From contig NZ_FWFV01000006.1 in assembly GCF_900172315.1 (NCBI RefSeq), forward strand, positions 62,001 to 126,000: 64,000 nucleotides of DNA. The letters are read 5' to 3'. The notes below the pieces were generated by a model. It was given only the letters and a program-made list of their open reading frames with translations. It searched no databases and was not told the origin of the DNA. Of this stretch, positions 1 through 9,241 are shown piece by piece (the stretch's first letter is position 1; each line of letters begins with the position of its first letter). Both the position numbers and the translations under genes were made by a program. The stretch comes from Palleronia marisminoris (lineage in GTDB: Bacteria > Pseudomonadota > Alphaproteobacteria > Rhodobacterales > Rhodobacteraceae).

Positions 1-905
1 TGACCCTTAGTATGGCGCCAGGCGGCCGCGGCGGCCTCGAGAAGGTCGGGATCGCCCTCGACCGCGTGAACCTCGGCGCGCCTCGAGATCGGCAGGGCAA
101 AGGTTCCGCAGCCCGAGAACAGATCGGCCACCCGCCCCGCCTGGCCCAGCGCCTTCGATACGCAGGCCAGAAGCGCCGATTCGCCGTGCCGCGTGGCCTG
201 CAGGAACCCGCCCGGCGGCGGTTCGGCCAGCACACCCGCGAACGAGACGGAAGCGGCCCGCGAGCGGGCGACGAGCTCGCCATTCACGGTAAGGCGCGCC
301 AGATCGGCCTCCGCCGCGATGCCCGTGAGGTCAGTCAGTGCAGCCTGCGACGGGTCCGGGCCGCCCCGCACCGCCACGTCCAGCCCGTTCCTGCCGGCGA
401 TCACCGTCAGCGACAGCTCGGTCCGTGCGGACCCCGCGGCCCTGGCAATGCGGGCGAGCACCGGCAGGGCGCCTTCGATCTCGGGCACGAGGACCCGGCA
501 GCCAGTCACGTCGACCAGCTCGTGCGAACGTCGGCCGTGGAAGCCGACCGTGCCGCCCTTGGCGGAAAGGACCGCGCGCCGCCGCGACCGGGCCGAGGAC
601 GTGGCGACCCCCACGATCGGCGCAGGCAGCCCCCGCGCCTCGAGCGCCTGACGCACGATTCCGACCTTCCAGCGGCCGACGAAGGCGTCGTCGGCATGCA
701 TCAGATCGCAGCCGCCACAGGCATCGTAGTTCGGGCACTCTGGTTTCACCCGATCCCGCGAAGGCTCGATCACCGTCGGGGCCGCCATCCGGTCGCCCGT
801 CACTTCGCCTTCGACCAGCTCGCCGGGCAGGGTCCGCGGTGCAAAGATCGGGCCCGGCGCGATCCCGTCGCCGCGATGGCCCAGCCGCTCGATCCTCAGC
901 TGCAT
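1..905 (-). CDS. Class I SAM-dependent RNA (uracil-5-)methyltransferase, RlmD/TrmA-like, 3' part beyond window
   Basis: Reading the minus strand from the ATG at 905 gives an uninterrupted frame to the window edge, about 301 residues with no stop, so the C-terminal catalytic part is missing. An N-terminal TRAM-like stretch (MQLRIERLGHRGDGIAPG) is followed near residues 57-66 by CPNYDACGGC, the start of the 4Fe-4S cysteine cluster of RumA-type enzymes. Near residue 266 lies DLFSGCGTFALP, the SAM-binding motif I. Family knowledge: these enzymes methylate C5 of uridine in 23S rRNA or tRNA. The exact target cannot be told without the C-terminus. The start lies next to the stop of the adjacent ABC half-transporter gene (906), so it is probably the last gene of that leftward run. 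Confidence 0.85.
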   Translation of the reverse strand, partial: MQLRIERLGHRGDGIAPGPIFAPRTLPGELVEGEVTGDRMAAPTVIEPSRDRVKPECPNYDACGGCDLMHADDAFVGRWKVGIVRQALEARGLPAPIVGVATSSARSRRRAVLSAKGGTVGFHGRRSHELVDVTGCRVLVPEIEGALPVLARIARAAGSARTELSLTVIAGRNGLDVAVRGGPDPSQAALTDLTGIAAEADLARLTVNGELVARSRAASVSFAGVLAEPPPGGFLQATRHGESALLACVSKALGQAGRVADLFSGCGTFALPISRRAEVHAVEGDPDLLEAAAAAWRHTKG

Positions 906-2744
906 CTACTCGGCCGCCTCGTCATATTGGATGAACCCGCCCGACTGCCGCTTCCAGTAGCGGGCGTAGATGCCGTCCTTCTCCAACAGATCGGGATGGG
1001 TGCCTTCCTCGACGATCCGGCCCTCTTCCAGCACGATGATCCGGTCCATGTTGGCCAGCGTCGACAGCCGGTGCGCGATGGCGAGGACCGTCTTGCCTTC
1101 CATCACACGGTCCAGGGCCTCCTGGATCGCGGCCTCGACCTCGGAGTCGAGCGCCGATGTCGCCTCGTCCAGCACCAGGATCGGCGCGTCCTTCAGGATC
1201 GCGCGGGCCAGCGCGATTCGCTGGCGCTGCCCCCCCGACAGCTTCACGCCACGCTCGCCAAGATGCGCGGCATATCCCGTGCGGCCCTTGTGGTCGGCCA
1301 GCTGGAGGATGAAGTCGTGCGCCTCGGCCTTCCTTGCGGCCTCGAACATCTCGGCATCGCTCGCGTCGGGGCGACCGTAGAGGATGTTCTCGCGCGCCGA
1401 GCGGTTGAACATCGCGGTCTCCTGCGTGACCATCCCGATACGCTTTCGCAGGTCGGACTGCGCCACGTCGCGCACGTCCTTGCCGGCCACGGTGATCCGC
1501 CCCGTCTCGGTGTCGTAGAGGCGCAGCAACAGCGCCACCATCGTGGACTTGCCCGCCCCCGACGCCCCGACCACGCCCAGCTTCTCGCCCGCGCGCAAGG
1601 TCAGCGTCACGTTGCGCAACCCGCCCACATTCCGACCGTAGGTGAAACTGACATCCTCGAAGCGGACCTCGGCGCCCGTGGGCAGCGCATCCGCGTCGCC
1701 GGGATCGGTCAACTGGTGCGGCGGGGTCAGGGTGTTCATCCCGTCCTCGACCTCGCCCACGTTCGAATACATCGCCATCAGCGTGAAGCTGACCCAGCCC
1801 GTCATCTGCGCAATCCGGATCGAGATCGTCCCCGCCGCCGCGATATCGCCCGCAGTCGCTGTGCCGATCGACCACAGCCAAAGCGTCCCGCCGATCAGCA
1901 GGACCGGCAGCACTCCCGCCAGCGTCATCAGCGTGAAGCGGAACCCGGCCGTGAGCACGCCGAAATCCACCACCTTCTCGCGGAAGGTCGAGATCGCGTC
2001 GTGGGCGGCCTGGTCCTCGTGGTCGTCATGGGCGAACAGCTTGACCGTCTTGATGTTGGTGATCGTGTCCACGACCTGCCCCGAGACCATGGCCCGCGTC
2101 GCCGCGCGCGCCTTGGAGCGAACCCGGATGCGCGGCATGAACCACCGGATCGTCGCCAGGTAGATCACCAGCCACACGCCAAGGCCCACCGCCATCCACA
2201 CGTTGATGGTGCCCACCAGCAGTGCCGCGCCCACGACCGAGGCCAGCGCGAAGCAGACCACGTTGATGAACTCGGAGGCGACCTCGGTGATCGCCCGGGC
2301 GGTCTGCATCTGCTTCTGGGCGATCCGGCCCGCGAAATCGTTGTCGAAGAAGGTGACGGCCTGTCCCAGCGTCCAGCGATTCAGCCGCATCAGGACCATC
2401 GGGTTCAAGTTCGGCGCGACCACGATCGCGTTCGACGCCGATGACAGCCCGAAGAGGACCGGCCGCAAGAGCACGAAGAACGCCAACGCCCCCAGCAACA
2501 GCGGCGCCTCGTCCGTGAAATAGCTGCCGACATCCGTCGCGCCGGCGGCCGAATCCACGACCCAGCCGAGGATCAGCGCGGTGAAGACCTCGGCCGTCCC
2601 GGCAAGCGCCGAAAGCGCGCCGGCGACGATCATCCACCCCCACGCGCCCGACAGGGCCCAGAGGAAGAACTTGCCGAGCGAGTCGGGTGGCGACCCCTCG
2701 GCCGGGCGGAACGCGTCGATGACGTTTGCGAGGGAACGGATCAT
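906..2744 (-). CDS. ABC transporter, fused permease and ATPase half-transporter (ABCB/MsbA type)
   Basis: 612 residues. The N-terminal half (about residues 20-320) holds hydrophobic segments typical of a six-helix exporter domain. The C-terminal half is the nucleotide-binding domain, with Walker A GASGAGKST, signature LSGGQRQR, and Walker B ILVLDEATSALDS followed by the H-loop AHRLST. The start ATG at 2744 overlaps the stop of the upstream gene by 4 bp (ATGA), so the two half-transporters are translationally coupled and are likely to form a heterodimeric exporter. The two proteins share layout and motifs, pointing to an old tandem duplication. Substrate is unknown; lipid, drug or peptide export are all possible. 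Confidence 0.93.
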   Translation of the reverse strand: MIRSLANVIDAFRPAEGSPPDSLGKFFLWALSGAWGWMIVAGALSALAGTAEVFTALILGWVVDSAAGATDVGSYFTDEAPLLLGALAFFVLLRPVLFGLSSASNAIVVAPNLNPMVLMRLNRWTLGQAVTFFDNDFAGRIAQKQMQTARAITEVASEFINVVCFALASVVGAALLVGTINVWMAVGLGVWLVIYLATIRWFMPRIRVRSKARAATRAMVSGQVVDTITNIKTVKLFAHDDHEDQAAHDAISTFREKVVDFGVLTAGFRFTLMTLAGVLPVLLIGGTLWLWSIGTATAGDIAAAGTISIRIAQMTGWVSFTLMAMYSNVGEVEDGMNTLTPPHQLTDPGDADALPTGAEVRFEDVSFTYGRNVGGLRNVTLTLRAGEKLGVVGASGAGKSTMVALLLRLYDTETGRITVAGKDVRDVAQSDLRKRIGMVTQETAMFNRSARENILYGRPDASDAEMFEAARKAEAHDFILQLADHKGRTGYAAHLGERGVKLSGGQRQRIALARAILKDAPILVLDEATSALDSEVEAAIQEALDRVMEGKTVLAIAHRLSTLANMDRIIVLEEGRIVEEGTHPDLLEKDGIYARYWKRQSGGFIQYDEAAE

Positions 2745-4582
2745 TCGGCCGCCTCCAGATCAAGAAAACCGCCCGATTGCCGGGCCCATAGCCGCGCATA
2801 GAGGCCATCGCGGCGGATCAGGTCGTCATGTGCGCCCTCTTCGACGATCCGGCCCTCGTCGATCACAACGATCCGGTCCATCCGGGCGATGGTGGAGAGC
2901 CGGTGCGCGATCGCGATCACAGTCTTGCCCTCCATCACGCCGTAGAGCGTCTCCTGGATCGCCGTCTCGACCTCGGAATCCAAGGCCGAGGTCGCCTCGT
3001 CCAGCACCAGGATCGGCGCGTTCTTCAGGATCACCCGGGCAAGCGTGATCCTCTGCCGCTGCCCACCCGACAGCTTCACGCCGCGTTCGCCCACAAGCGC
3101 GTCATAGCCCGAGCGACCCTTGGAATCGGACAGGCCCTCGATGAACTCATGCGCCTCGGCCCGGCGCGCGGCCGCGATCACCTCGGCTTCGGTCGCGTCG
3201 GGCTTGCCGTAGAGGATGTTGTCGCGGACCGACCGGTGCAGAAGCGCGCTGTCCTGGCTGACCATGCCGATCTGGCGGCGCAGGCTGGACTGGGTGACGG
3301 TGCCTATATCCTGCCCGTCGATCAGGATGCGGCCTTGCTCGGCGTCGTAGAAGCGCAGCAGCAGCTTGACGAGCGTCGACTTTCCCGCCCCCGAGCGGCC
3401 GACAAGACCAACCTTCTCGCCCGGACGAACCGTCAGGTCGAGCCCGTCTAGGCCGCCGGTCTCGCGCCCGTATCGATGGGTCACGCGATCAAACCGGACC
3501 TCGCCACGCTCGAACTGCAGGGGCCGGGCGCCAGGGTGGTCGGTCAACGCGATCGGCTGGGCGATCGTCTCCATCCCTTCGGCGACGACGCCGAGGTTGC
3601 GGAAGAACGAGCTGATGGCCCACATGACCCAGCCCGTCATGCCCGACAGGCGCATCACCAGCGCGCTCGCCGTCGCCACCACGCCCACCGTCGCGGCGCC
3701 GGAATACCACAGCGCGATGGCCCATCCGACCACTCCGACCGTCAGCACCCCGTTCAGCACGGTCAGCATCACGTCCATCAGGGTGTAGAGGCGCATCTCG
3801 AACTGGAATTTCGTCCGGGCCAGCGCGATCGCCTCGCGACCGTATTCCATTTCCTTGTCGTGATGGGCAAAGAGCTTCACCGAATGGATGTTCGAGTAGC
3901 TGTCCACCACCCGCCCGGTGACGAAGCTGCGGGCATCCGCGGCCGCCTCGCTGGCCGGACCGACGCGTCGGACGACCCACCGGATGAGGAACCCGTAGAG
4001 GATCCCCCAGATCAGCAGCGGGATGACGAGGCGCGGGTCGGCGCCGGACAGGAGGATCGCCGCGCCGACGATATAGCTGACGGCATAAGTCATCGCGTCG
4101 AAGACCTGGAACACGGCCTCGCCCGCAGCCGGCGGCGCCTGCATGATCCGGTTGGCAATGCGCCCGGCGAAGTCGTTCTCGAACCAGCCGACCGACTGGC
4201 GCATGACGTGCGAATGCGCGCGCCAGCGGAACAGCGTGCCGAAATTGGGCAGGATCGCGTTGTTCAGCAGCAACACGTTCAGCGACTGGATCACCGGCCG
4301 CACGAACAGGATCGCGAGCGCCACGAGGATCAGTTCGGTCCCGTGCTCGGCCCAGGTCTGCCGGGGATCCGCATCCGAGAGCAGGTTCACGACGCGACCC
4401 AGGTAGGCGATCAGCAGGATCTCGATCGCGGCGACGGCGACCGAAGTGAGCCCCGCGAACACGAAGATGCCGGTGAAGGGCCGGGAGTAGTCGCGCAGGA
4501 ACGGCCACAGCCGACGCGGCGGCGCGTCGCTGTCCGGGTGGTGGGCAAAGGGGTCCACCAGGTTTTCGAAGAAACGGAACAT
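2741..4582 (-). CDS. ABC transporter, fused permease and ATPase half-transporter (ABCB/MsbA type), partner
   Basis: 613 residues, almost the same length and domain order as its downstream partner: a six-helix exporter domain in roughly the first 330 residues, then an ATPase domain with Walker A GRSGAGKST, signature LSGGQRQR and Walker B ILVLDEATSALDS. Both ATP-site motif sets look intact, so neither half is an obviously degenerate ATPase. It is the first gene of the pair. Its stop overlaps the start of the downstream half-transporter by 4 bp. A 63-bp gap separates it from the CCA-adding enzyme gene upstream on the same strand. Substrate cannot be inferred from the neighbours. Confidence 0.93.
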   Translation of the reverse strand: MFRFFENLVDPFAHHPDSDAPPRRLWPFLRDYSRPFTGIFVFAGLTSVAVAAIEILLIAYLGRVVNLLSDADPRQTWAEHGTELILVALAILFVRPVIQSLNVLLLNNAILPNFGTLFRWRAHSHVMRQSVGWFENDFAGRIANRIMQAPPAAGEAVFQVFDAMTYAVSYIVGAAILLSGADPRLVIPLLIWGILYGFLIRWVVRRVGPASEAAADARSFVTGRVVDSYSNIHSVKLFAHHDKEMEYGREAIALARTKFQFEMRLYTLMDVMLTVLNGVLTVGVVGWAIALWYSGAATVGVVATASALVMRLSGMTGWVMWAISSFFRNLGVVAEGMETIAQPIALTDHPGARPLQFERGEVRFDRVTHRYGRETGGLDGLDLTVRPGEKVGLVGRSGAGKSTLVKLLLRFYDAEQGRILIDGQDIGTVTQSSLRRQIGMVSQDSALLHRSVRDNILYGKPDATEAEVIAAARRAEAHEFIEGLSDSKGRSGYDALVGERGVKLSGGQRQRITLARVILKNAPILVLDEATSALDSEVETAIQETLYGVMEGKTVIAIAHRLSTIARMDRIVVIDEGRIVEEGAHDDLIRRDGLYARLWARQSGGFLDLEAAE

Positions 4583-4645
4583 GAGGGCCTTCCGGGGTGC
4601 CCCGCTGACATAGGGACGGGCGTGCGAAAGGAAAAGCGCGGGCCG

Positions 4646-5794
4646 TCAGCCCAGCAGTTCGTCGCGCGTCAACGTGAAGCCCGAGGCGATCCAGCGCCGT
4701 TCAAGCTCGTGCAATTGCCGGCCCAGCTCCGGCCCCTCGAGCCGATCCTTCAGATCCGCCCCCCGCACCGGGAACACGGCGCCGGCCCCGAGGTCGAGCT
4801 TCTCGTTCAGATCCGCCGGTAGCGGCGCGCCGAAATGAGCCGCGCGCAAGAGGGCGATGTCCTGCGCCTCGTCCCGCCCATGGCGAAAGGCGAGTTCGGC
4901 CAGCCCGGACTCCGCGCCGGTCCCGTCCGTCAGCCGGGCAAGCCGCCCAGCCTCCTTCTTCGACAGGCGCAGGCGGTCGTGCGCGCCCTCGCCGCCGATC
5001 GCGGCGAGGCGGCGCAGCGCGTCGGGAGCGACGCCGATCAGCCCTTCCAGGTGTACAAGGGGCGCAAGGGATGCGGTCCCGGCACCCGGCAGGACACGTG
5101 CGAGGATGCCCGACTGCTCCATCGACGCAACCGAGGGCGCGGGATCGGGGGCGGCCAGAAGCTTCAGCATCTCCTTGCCGATGCGCTCGGCCGAGAGGCG
5201 CTCGATCCCGTCCGCGAGGTCGGCACACGCCGCCAGCGCCTCGGCATCGACGCCTTCCGAGGCGTCTCCGTACCAGGCGTGGAAGCGGAAATAGCGCAGG
5301 ATCCGCAGGTAATCCTCGGCGATCCGCGCGCGAGGATCGCCGACGAACCGCACGCGCCGGGCCTGAAGATCGGGCAGGCCATCCAGAGGGTCGACCACGG
5401 TGCCGTCGGCCTCGGCATAGAGCGCGTTCATCGTGAAATCGCGCCGCGCGGCATCCTCTGCCACCTCGGTCGAGAACGCGACCCGCGCATGGCGTCCGTC
5501 GGTTTCGACATCACGGCGGAACGTCGTCACCTCGAGCGGGCGCCCCTCGGCGATCACCGTGACGGTGCCGTGGTCGATTCCGGTGGGAACGGCCTTGAAA
5601 CCGGCGGCCTCGGCGATCTGGACGGTCCGCTCGGGGGGTGCATCGGTCGCGATGTCGATGTCATCCACCGGCGCATCTAGCGCTGCGTTGCGCACGCAGC
5701 CCCCGACGAACAGACCCCGGTGCCCCGCGTCGGCAAGCGCGCGAAGGAACGTCTGCACGCCGTCATGCTGCCGCCAGGGGCCATCGATCCTCAT
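4646..5794 (-). CDS. CCA tRNA nucleotidyltransferase / poly(A) polymerase family
   Basis: 382 residues. The head-domain motif GGCVRNAALDAPVDDIDIAT near residue 31 contains the G-G-x-V-R turn and the D-x-D metal-binding pair of class II nucleotidyltransferases. RRDFTMNALY near residue 112 is the second conserved motif of this family. Family knowledge: the enzyme adds or repairs the 3'-CCA end of tRNA; in alphaproteobacteria single-copy members of this shape are the CCA enzyme. The ATG overlaps the stop of the upstream NUDIX gene by 4 bp, and that gene in turn overlaps hslO, so hslO, NUDIX and CCA enzyme look like one transcript. Confidence 0.9.
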   Translation of the reverse strand: MRIDGPWRQHDGVQTFLRALADAGHRGLFVGGCVRNAALDAPVDDIDIATDAPPERTVQIAEAAGFKAVPTGIDHGTVTVIAEGRPLEVTTFRRDVETDGRHARVAFSTEVAEDAARRDFTMNALYAEADGTVVDPLDGLPDLQARRVRFVGDPRARIAEDYLRILRYFRFHAWYGDASEGVDAEALAACADLADGIERLSAERIGKEMLKLLAAPDPAPSVASMEQSGILARVLPGAGTASLAPLVHLEGLIGVAPDALRRLAAIGGEGAHDRLRLSKKEAGRLARLTDGTGAESGLAELAFRHGRDEAQDIALLRAAHFGAPLPADLNEKLDLGAGAVFPVRGADLKDRLEGPELGRQLHELERRWIASGFTLTRDELLG

Positions 5795-6372
5795 GCCATC
5801 CTCTCGGCGAGCCCGCGCAGGATTCGCGCGGTTGCGCCCCAGATGTAATAGGGGCCGAAGGGCACGACGTAGTAGCGCCTAAGCTCCCGCCGCCAGAGGC
5901 GCCCCTGCACCGTGTAGTTCCGGCGGTCGACCAGATGCGCCAGCGGAACCTCGAAAATCTCGGCCACTTCGCCGGCCTCGGGGCGCAGGGGCGGCGCGCC
6001 GCGGATCAAGGCGACCACAGGTGTCATCCGGTAGCCGGTGACCGTGACATGAGGCGGCAGCGTGCCCAGGACTTCGGCCGCGTCCCCGGGCAAGGCGATC
6101 TCCTCCTGTGCCTCGCGCAGGGCGGCGGCCGTGGCGTCCGCGTCGATTGGTTCGACCTTGCCGCCCGGGAAGGCGATCTGGCCGGGATGCTGGCTGAGAT
6201 GGCTCGCCCGTTTGGTCAGGATCACCCGACCATCTTCGCGGATGGGGACGAGGACGCCCGCCTCGCGCAGTGCCGGGCGGGCGGGCGCCGAAGCGGACGA
6301 CAGTTCGAAATCGGACGAGGGCGCCGAAACCCGCGCCAAGGCGGACATCAAGGTGCCACGCAGGTCACTCAC
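5791..6372 (-). CDS. NUDIX hydrolase, CoA pyrophosphatase-like
   Basis: 193 residues starting at a GTG (6372). The NUDIX box runs from FPGGKVEPIDADA to ALREAQEEI around residues 88-113, with the conserved glycine pair and the REAxEEI metal-binding helix. The UPF0035-like stretch before the box (SHLSQHPGQIAFPGGK) is characteristic of the CoA pyrophosphatase subgroup (NudL/YeaB). Expected reaction: hydrolysis of CoA or acyl-CoA to 4'-phosphopantetheine and 3',5'-ADP. The start overlaps the stop of hslO by 8 bp and the stop overlaps the CCA enzyme start by 4 bp, so it sits inside a tightly packed operon. The substrate assignment rests on the subgroup motif only. Confidence 0.85.
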   Translation of the reverse strand: MSDLRGTLMSALARVSAPSSDFELSSASAPARPALREAGVLVPIREDGRVILTKRASHLSQHPGQIAFPGGKVEPIDADATAAALREAQEEIALPGDAAEVLGTLPPHVTVTGYRMTPVVALIRGAPPLRPEAGEVAEIFEVPLAHLVDRRNYTVQGRLWRRELRRYYVVPFGPYYIWGATARILRGLAERMA

Positions 6373-7366
6373 CGTTTTTCGGAGCCTCCTCGGCCTCGAA
6401 CCCGAGCGTCTTGGGATCGAGCTCGTAATGCGCGCCGCAGAACTGGCAGTCGGCGGTAACCGTGCCCTCGTCGGTCGTCATATGCGCCAGATCGCGCTGC
6501 GAGTAGATCGACAGCGACTGCCGAACCCGGTCGGCCGAGCAGGTGCACCCAAAGCGGATCGGCTGGGCGTCGAAGACCCGTGGCGCCTCTTCGTGGAACA
6601 GGCGCACCAGAAGATCGGTCGGCGCGACATGGGGGCCGACGAGCTCGGTCTCTTCCACCGTGTCGAGCAGGGTGTTCACGCGGGTCCAGTTCTCGGCTTC
6701 GTCCCCGTCGAGGATATCTCCGGCGTTCATCAGACCGTCCTGCGCGCTCGCCTCGGCATCGGCGCGAAGGGGCGACGCCGCGGGCATGTGCTGGAGCATG
6801 ACCCCGCCGCCGCGCCAATGCGCGGCCTGGCCGGGCTCTTGCGCCTGGCCGAAGGTCAATGCGAAACGGGTCGGCAGTTGCTCGGACTGCGCGAAATACG
6901 TCTCGGCACAGGCCGACAGCGACCCGCCGGCCAGCGGCGTGATGCCGGAATACGGCTTCGTCCCGTCGCCCTGGTCGAGCAGCATGGCGAAATACCCGTT
7001 GCCGATGTGGTCGAAGGCGTCCCCGCCGGCCGTCAGCCGGTCGCCGTCATAGCTGGCATAGGCCCGGATCTGAGCGGGGCTGCCATCCTGTCCCGGCGCA
7101 TAGTAGTCGGTGGCGATCAGCCGCACGGGACCGTCGCCGCGCACCTGCAGCGACAGTTTCCACCGCAGCTTGATCGTCTGCCCGATCAGCGCGGTCAGCA
7201 TGACGGCTTCTGCCACCAGGGCCTCGATCTCGGGCGGGTAGTCGTGTTGCCGCAGCACCTCGGCCAGAACGCCGTCGAGCCGCGCGACGCGTCCGCGGGT
7301 GTCGGAACGGTCGAGCTGGAAGGGCAGGACGGTGTCGTCCCAGGCGATGGTCTGTCCCAGGGTCAT
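6365..7366 (-). CDS. hslO: Redox-regulated molecular chaperone Hsp33
   Basis: 333 residues from ATG 7366, chosen over an upstream in-frame ATG at 7459 because it has a GAGGAAACC ribosome-binding site and gives the family-typical N-terminus MTLGQTIAWDDTVLPFQ. The C-terminal redox switch is visible: FGCTCSADR followed about 30 residues later by CQFCGAHY, i.e. the CxC and CxxC zinc ligands. Family knowledge: oxidative release of zinc unfolds the linker and activates holdase function in the cytoplasm. It heads the hslO-NUDIX-CCA run and is divergent from a second NUDIX gene at 7449 with an 82-bp shared upstream region. Confidence 0.95.
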   Translation of the reverse strand: MTLGQTIAWDDTVLPFQLDRSDTRGRVARLDGVLAEVLRQHDYPPEIEALVAEAVMLTALIGQTIKLRWKLSLQVRGDGPVRLIATDYYAPGQDGSPAQIRAYASYDGDRLTAGGDAFDHIGNGYFAMLLDQGDGTKPYSGITPLAGGSLSACAETYFAQSEQLPTRFALTFGQAQEPGQAAHWRGGGVMLQHMPAASPLRADAEASAQDGLMNAGDILDGDEAENWTRVNTLLDTVEETELVGPHVAPTDLLVRLFHEEAPRVFDAQPIRFGCTCSADRVRQSLSIYSQRDLAHMTTDEGTVTADCQFCGAHYELDPKTLGFEAEEAPKNGE

Positions 7367-7448
7367 GGTTTCCTCGATCGAGCGGATTTCGGTGTTACTG
7401 GCCCCATATAGGCAAGGCGACGCGCGCTTGAACCCCGGAAAGGCCGCC

Positions 7449-7883
7449 ATGATCCGCATCGAATCCCCTCCCGAAGCCGGTATCCGCTACACGCACAGGC
7501 CCGGCGCCTATGCGATCCTCATGCTGGACGGGCAGGTTCTGGTGACATTCCAGAGAAGCCCACGCGCGGAATTTCAGCTTCCCGGCGGCGGCATCGATCC
7601 GGGCGAGGGCGCCGTCCGCGCGCTGCACCGCGAGGTCTATGAAGAGACAGGCTACCGCCTGATGGCGCCGCGGCGGTTGGGAGCGCACCGGCGCTTCGTG
7701 TGGATGCCGGACTACCAGATCCATGCCGAGAAGGTGTGCCACATCTACCTGGCGCGCCCCACCTTGCGCATCGGACCGCCGGTGGAACCCGAGCACGAGG
7801 CGCTATGGATGGCGGCCGAAGAGGCCGTGCAGCAGCTTTCCATCCCGGGCGATGCGCGTTTCCTGGAAACGCTGCTGCGCTAG
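7449..7883 (+). CDS. NUDIX domain hydrolase
   Basis: 144 residues. The ATG at 7449 gives MIRIESPPEAGIRYTHRPG and avoids overlap with the start of hslO. The NUDIX box is LPGGGIDPGEGAVRALHREV followed directly by YEETGY (about residues 43-68), so all conserved glycines and the REVxEE(T)G helix are present. The domain covers nearly the whole protein; no accessory domain is seen. The substrate cannot be predicted. It is convergent with the receiver-PP2C gene, the two stops overlapping by 4 bp. Confidence 0.88.
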   Translation: MIRIESPPEAGIRYTHRPGAYAILMLDGQVLVTFQRSPRAEFQLPGGGIDPGEGAVRALHREVYEETGYRLMAPRRLGAHRRFVWMPDYQIHAEKVCHIYLARPTLRIGPPVEPEHEALWMAAEEAVQQLSIPGDARFLETLLR

Positions 7884-9133
7884 AGCCGTTCAATCAGGAT
7901 CGCGGAAATATCGTCGGGCAGATCCCCGCCGTCGCGCATGTAAGCCAGCTCTGCTCGGACTGCCGAAAAGAGCGCGGCCCCATGCGCGTTCCGGTGCCTG
8001 TCGATCATCCGGGTCAGGCCGACCTCGTCCACCATCGTGCCGTCCGGCGCCGGGCACTCCGTGATCCCGTCCGAGTAGATCAGAAGCCTGTCCCCGGGCG
8101 CGAGGGTGATCTCGCCAGCCTCGTATTCCATGTCGTCGATCAGCCCGACCGGCGGTCCGCCAAGTCCGACGTACCGCATGTCGCCCGCTTCGAGGCAGTG
8201 GAGCGGATGGGGATGTCCGGCCTGGCAGAAGGCGAAGCGCCCGGTTACAGGGTCGAGCTCGCCGATGAGGATGGTGAAGTAGTGCCCGGTGTCGTGATCC
8301 GCGAGGAAACGCTCGTTCAGCCGGGTGCAGATCTGATCAGGCGGCAGCATCCTGATGCCGTCAGGCCCGTCGGTCAGTGCGATATTGCGCTTGGGACTGC
8401 CGCTGGAGAGCCAGGACGACAGACGCATCGTGACCAGGGCGGACGTGATCCCGTGCCCGGACACGTCGATGGAATAGAGCCCGATCCGATCCTCGCCCAC
8501 GGGGAACGTGCCCAGGATGTCCCCTCCGACATGGCCAGACGGCTCGAGGTCGAAGTGGATCGACCATCCCGGCACCTCGATCGGTCCCTTCGCGGAAAGG
8601 GACAGCTGAAGGCGGCGGGCTTCGGCCAGATCCTGGTCCAACCGGTCGTTCATCCGCCTCATGCGGTCGAGCGTCTGCATGACGAGGCGGTTCTTCTCAC
8701 GCAGCTCGCGGGTCATTCCGAGAATGCGTTCGCCCGCGGTGATACGTGCGAGAAGCTCCTGGTGCGACAGTGGTTTGCTGACGAAGTCGTCCGCCCCGAT
8801 GCTGAGCGCGGTGGCCAGATCCTCGGTCCCCGTCTTGGTCGTCAGGATGATGAAATAGATGTAGTCCTCGCGGAGGTCCGACCTGAGCGCGGCGCAGAGA
8901 TCCAGACCGCTCATCCCCGGCATCATCCAGTCGCTGACCACGATGTCGGGCGGGGTCTCGCGGCACAGGTCAAGCGCCTCTTCGCCGCTTGCTGCCTCGA
9001 TTACGGTGAAGGGCGTTCCACGAAGCGCCGCGGCCAGTACCCGCCGCTGAAGGCTGCTGTCATCGACCAGAAGGATCGTCGGACGCCTAGGGGCAGGGTA
9101 GTCGTCGGCACTCTCCAGGTCTGGGTCGGTCAC
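7880..9133 (-). CDS. Fused response regulator and PP2C-type (SpoIIE/RsbU) serine phosphatase, RbaY-like
   Basis: 417 residues from a GTG start. Residues 18-135 form a CheY-like receiver with acidic pair VDD (24-25), phospho-acceptor Asp68 in VVSDWMMPG, and the conserved TTKTG and KPLSHQEL segments. A coiled-coil-like linker (about 140-190) leads to a PP2C/SpoIIE phosphatase domain with VGGDILGTF, YSIDVSGHG and the late IYSDGITE metal-binding motif. Family knowledge: such proteins (RsbU, RbaY in Rhodobacter capsulatus) dephosphorylate an anti-sigma-factor antagonist in a partner-switching circuit. No anti-sigma kinase or antagonist gene lies next to it. It is divergent from an Hpt gene, with a CtrA-like box between the two. 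Confidence 0.9.
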   Translation of the reverse strand: MTDPDLESADDYPAPRRPTILLVDDSSLQRRVLAAALRGTPFTVIEAASGEEALDLCRETPPDIVVSDWMMPGMSGLDLCAALRSDLREDYIYFIILTTKTGTEDLATALSIGADDFVSKPLSHQELLARITAGERILGMTRELREKNRLVMQTLDRMRRMNDRLDQDLAEARRLQLSLSAKGPIEVPGWSIHFDLEPSGHVGGDILGTFPVGEDRIGLYSIDVSGHGITSALVTMRLSSWLSSGSPKRNIALTDGPDGIRMLPPDQICTRLNERFLADHDTGHYFTILIGELDPVTGRFAFCQAGHPHPLHCLEAGDMRYVGLGGPPVGLIDDMEYEAGEITLAPGDRLLIYSDGITECPAPDGTMVDEVGLTRMIDRHRNAHGAALFSAVRAELAYMRDGGDLPDDISAILIERL

Positions 9134-9178
9134 GGCAGCAATATCCCTTGGAAATGCCGAACCGTAGACGCCAAGGTC

Positions 9179-9193
9179 TTAAGCGCGGTTTAA
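9179..9193. promoter_or_regulatory. CtrA-like box TTAA-N7-TTAA
   Basis: TTAAGCGCGGTTTAA sits in the 108-bp divergent gap between the receiver-phosphatase (start 9133) and the Hpt gene (start 9242). TTAA-N7-TTAA is the consensus half-site pair bound by phosphorylated CtrA in alphaproteobacteria. A further TTAAC follows at 9214. The box is 46 bp from one start and 49 bp from the other, so it could act on either gene. Binding is inferred from the pattern only. Confidence 0.55.
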
Positions 9194-9241
9194 GCGCACC
9201 TGCTTACTTATCCTTAACGCGGCTGTGCGATTCCACGCCGC

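Noticed and set aside
12-2444. An 810-codon plus-strand open frame opposite the methyltransferase and ABC transporter genes
   Set aside because: Same kind of antisense frame with no motif; the opposite strand encodes complete known families.
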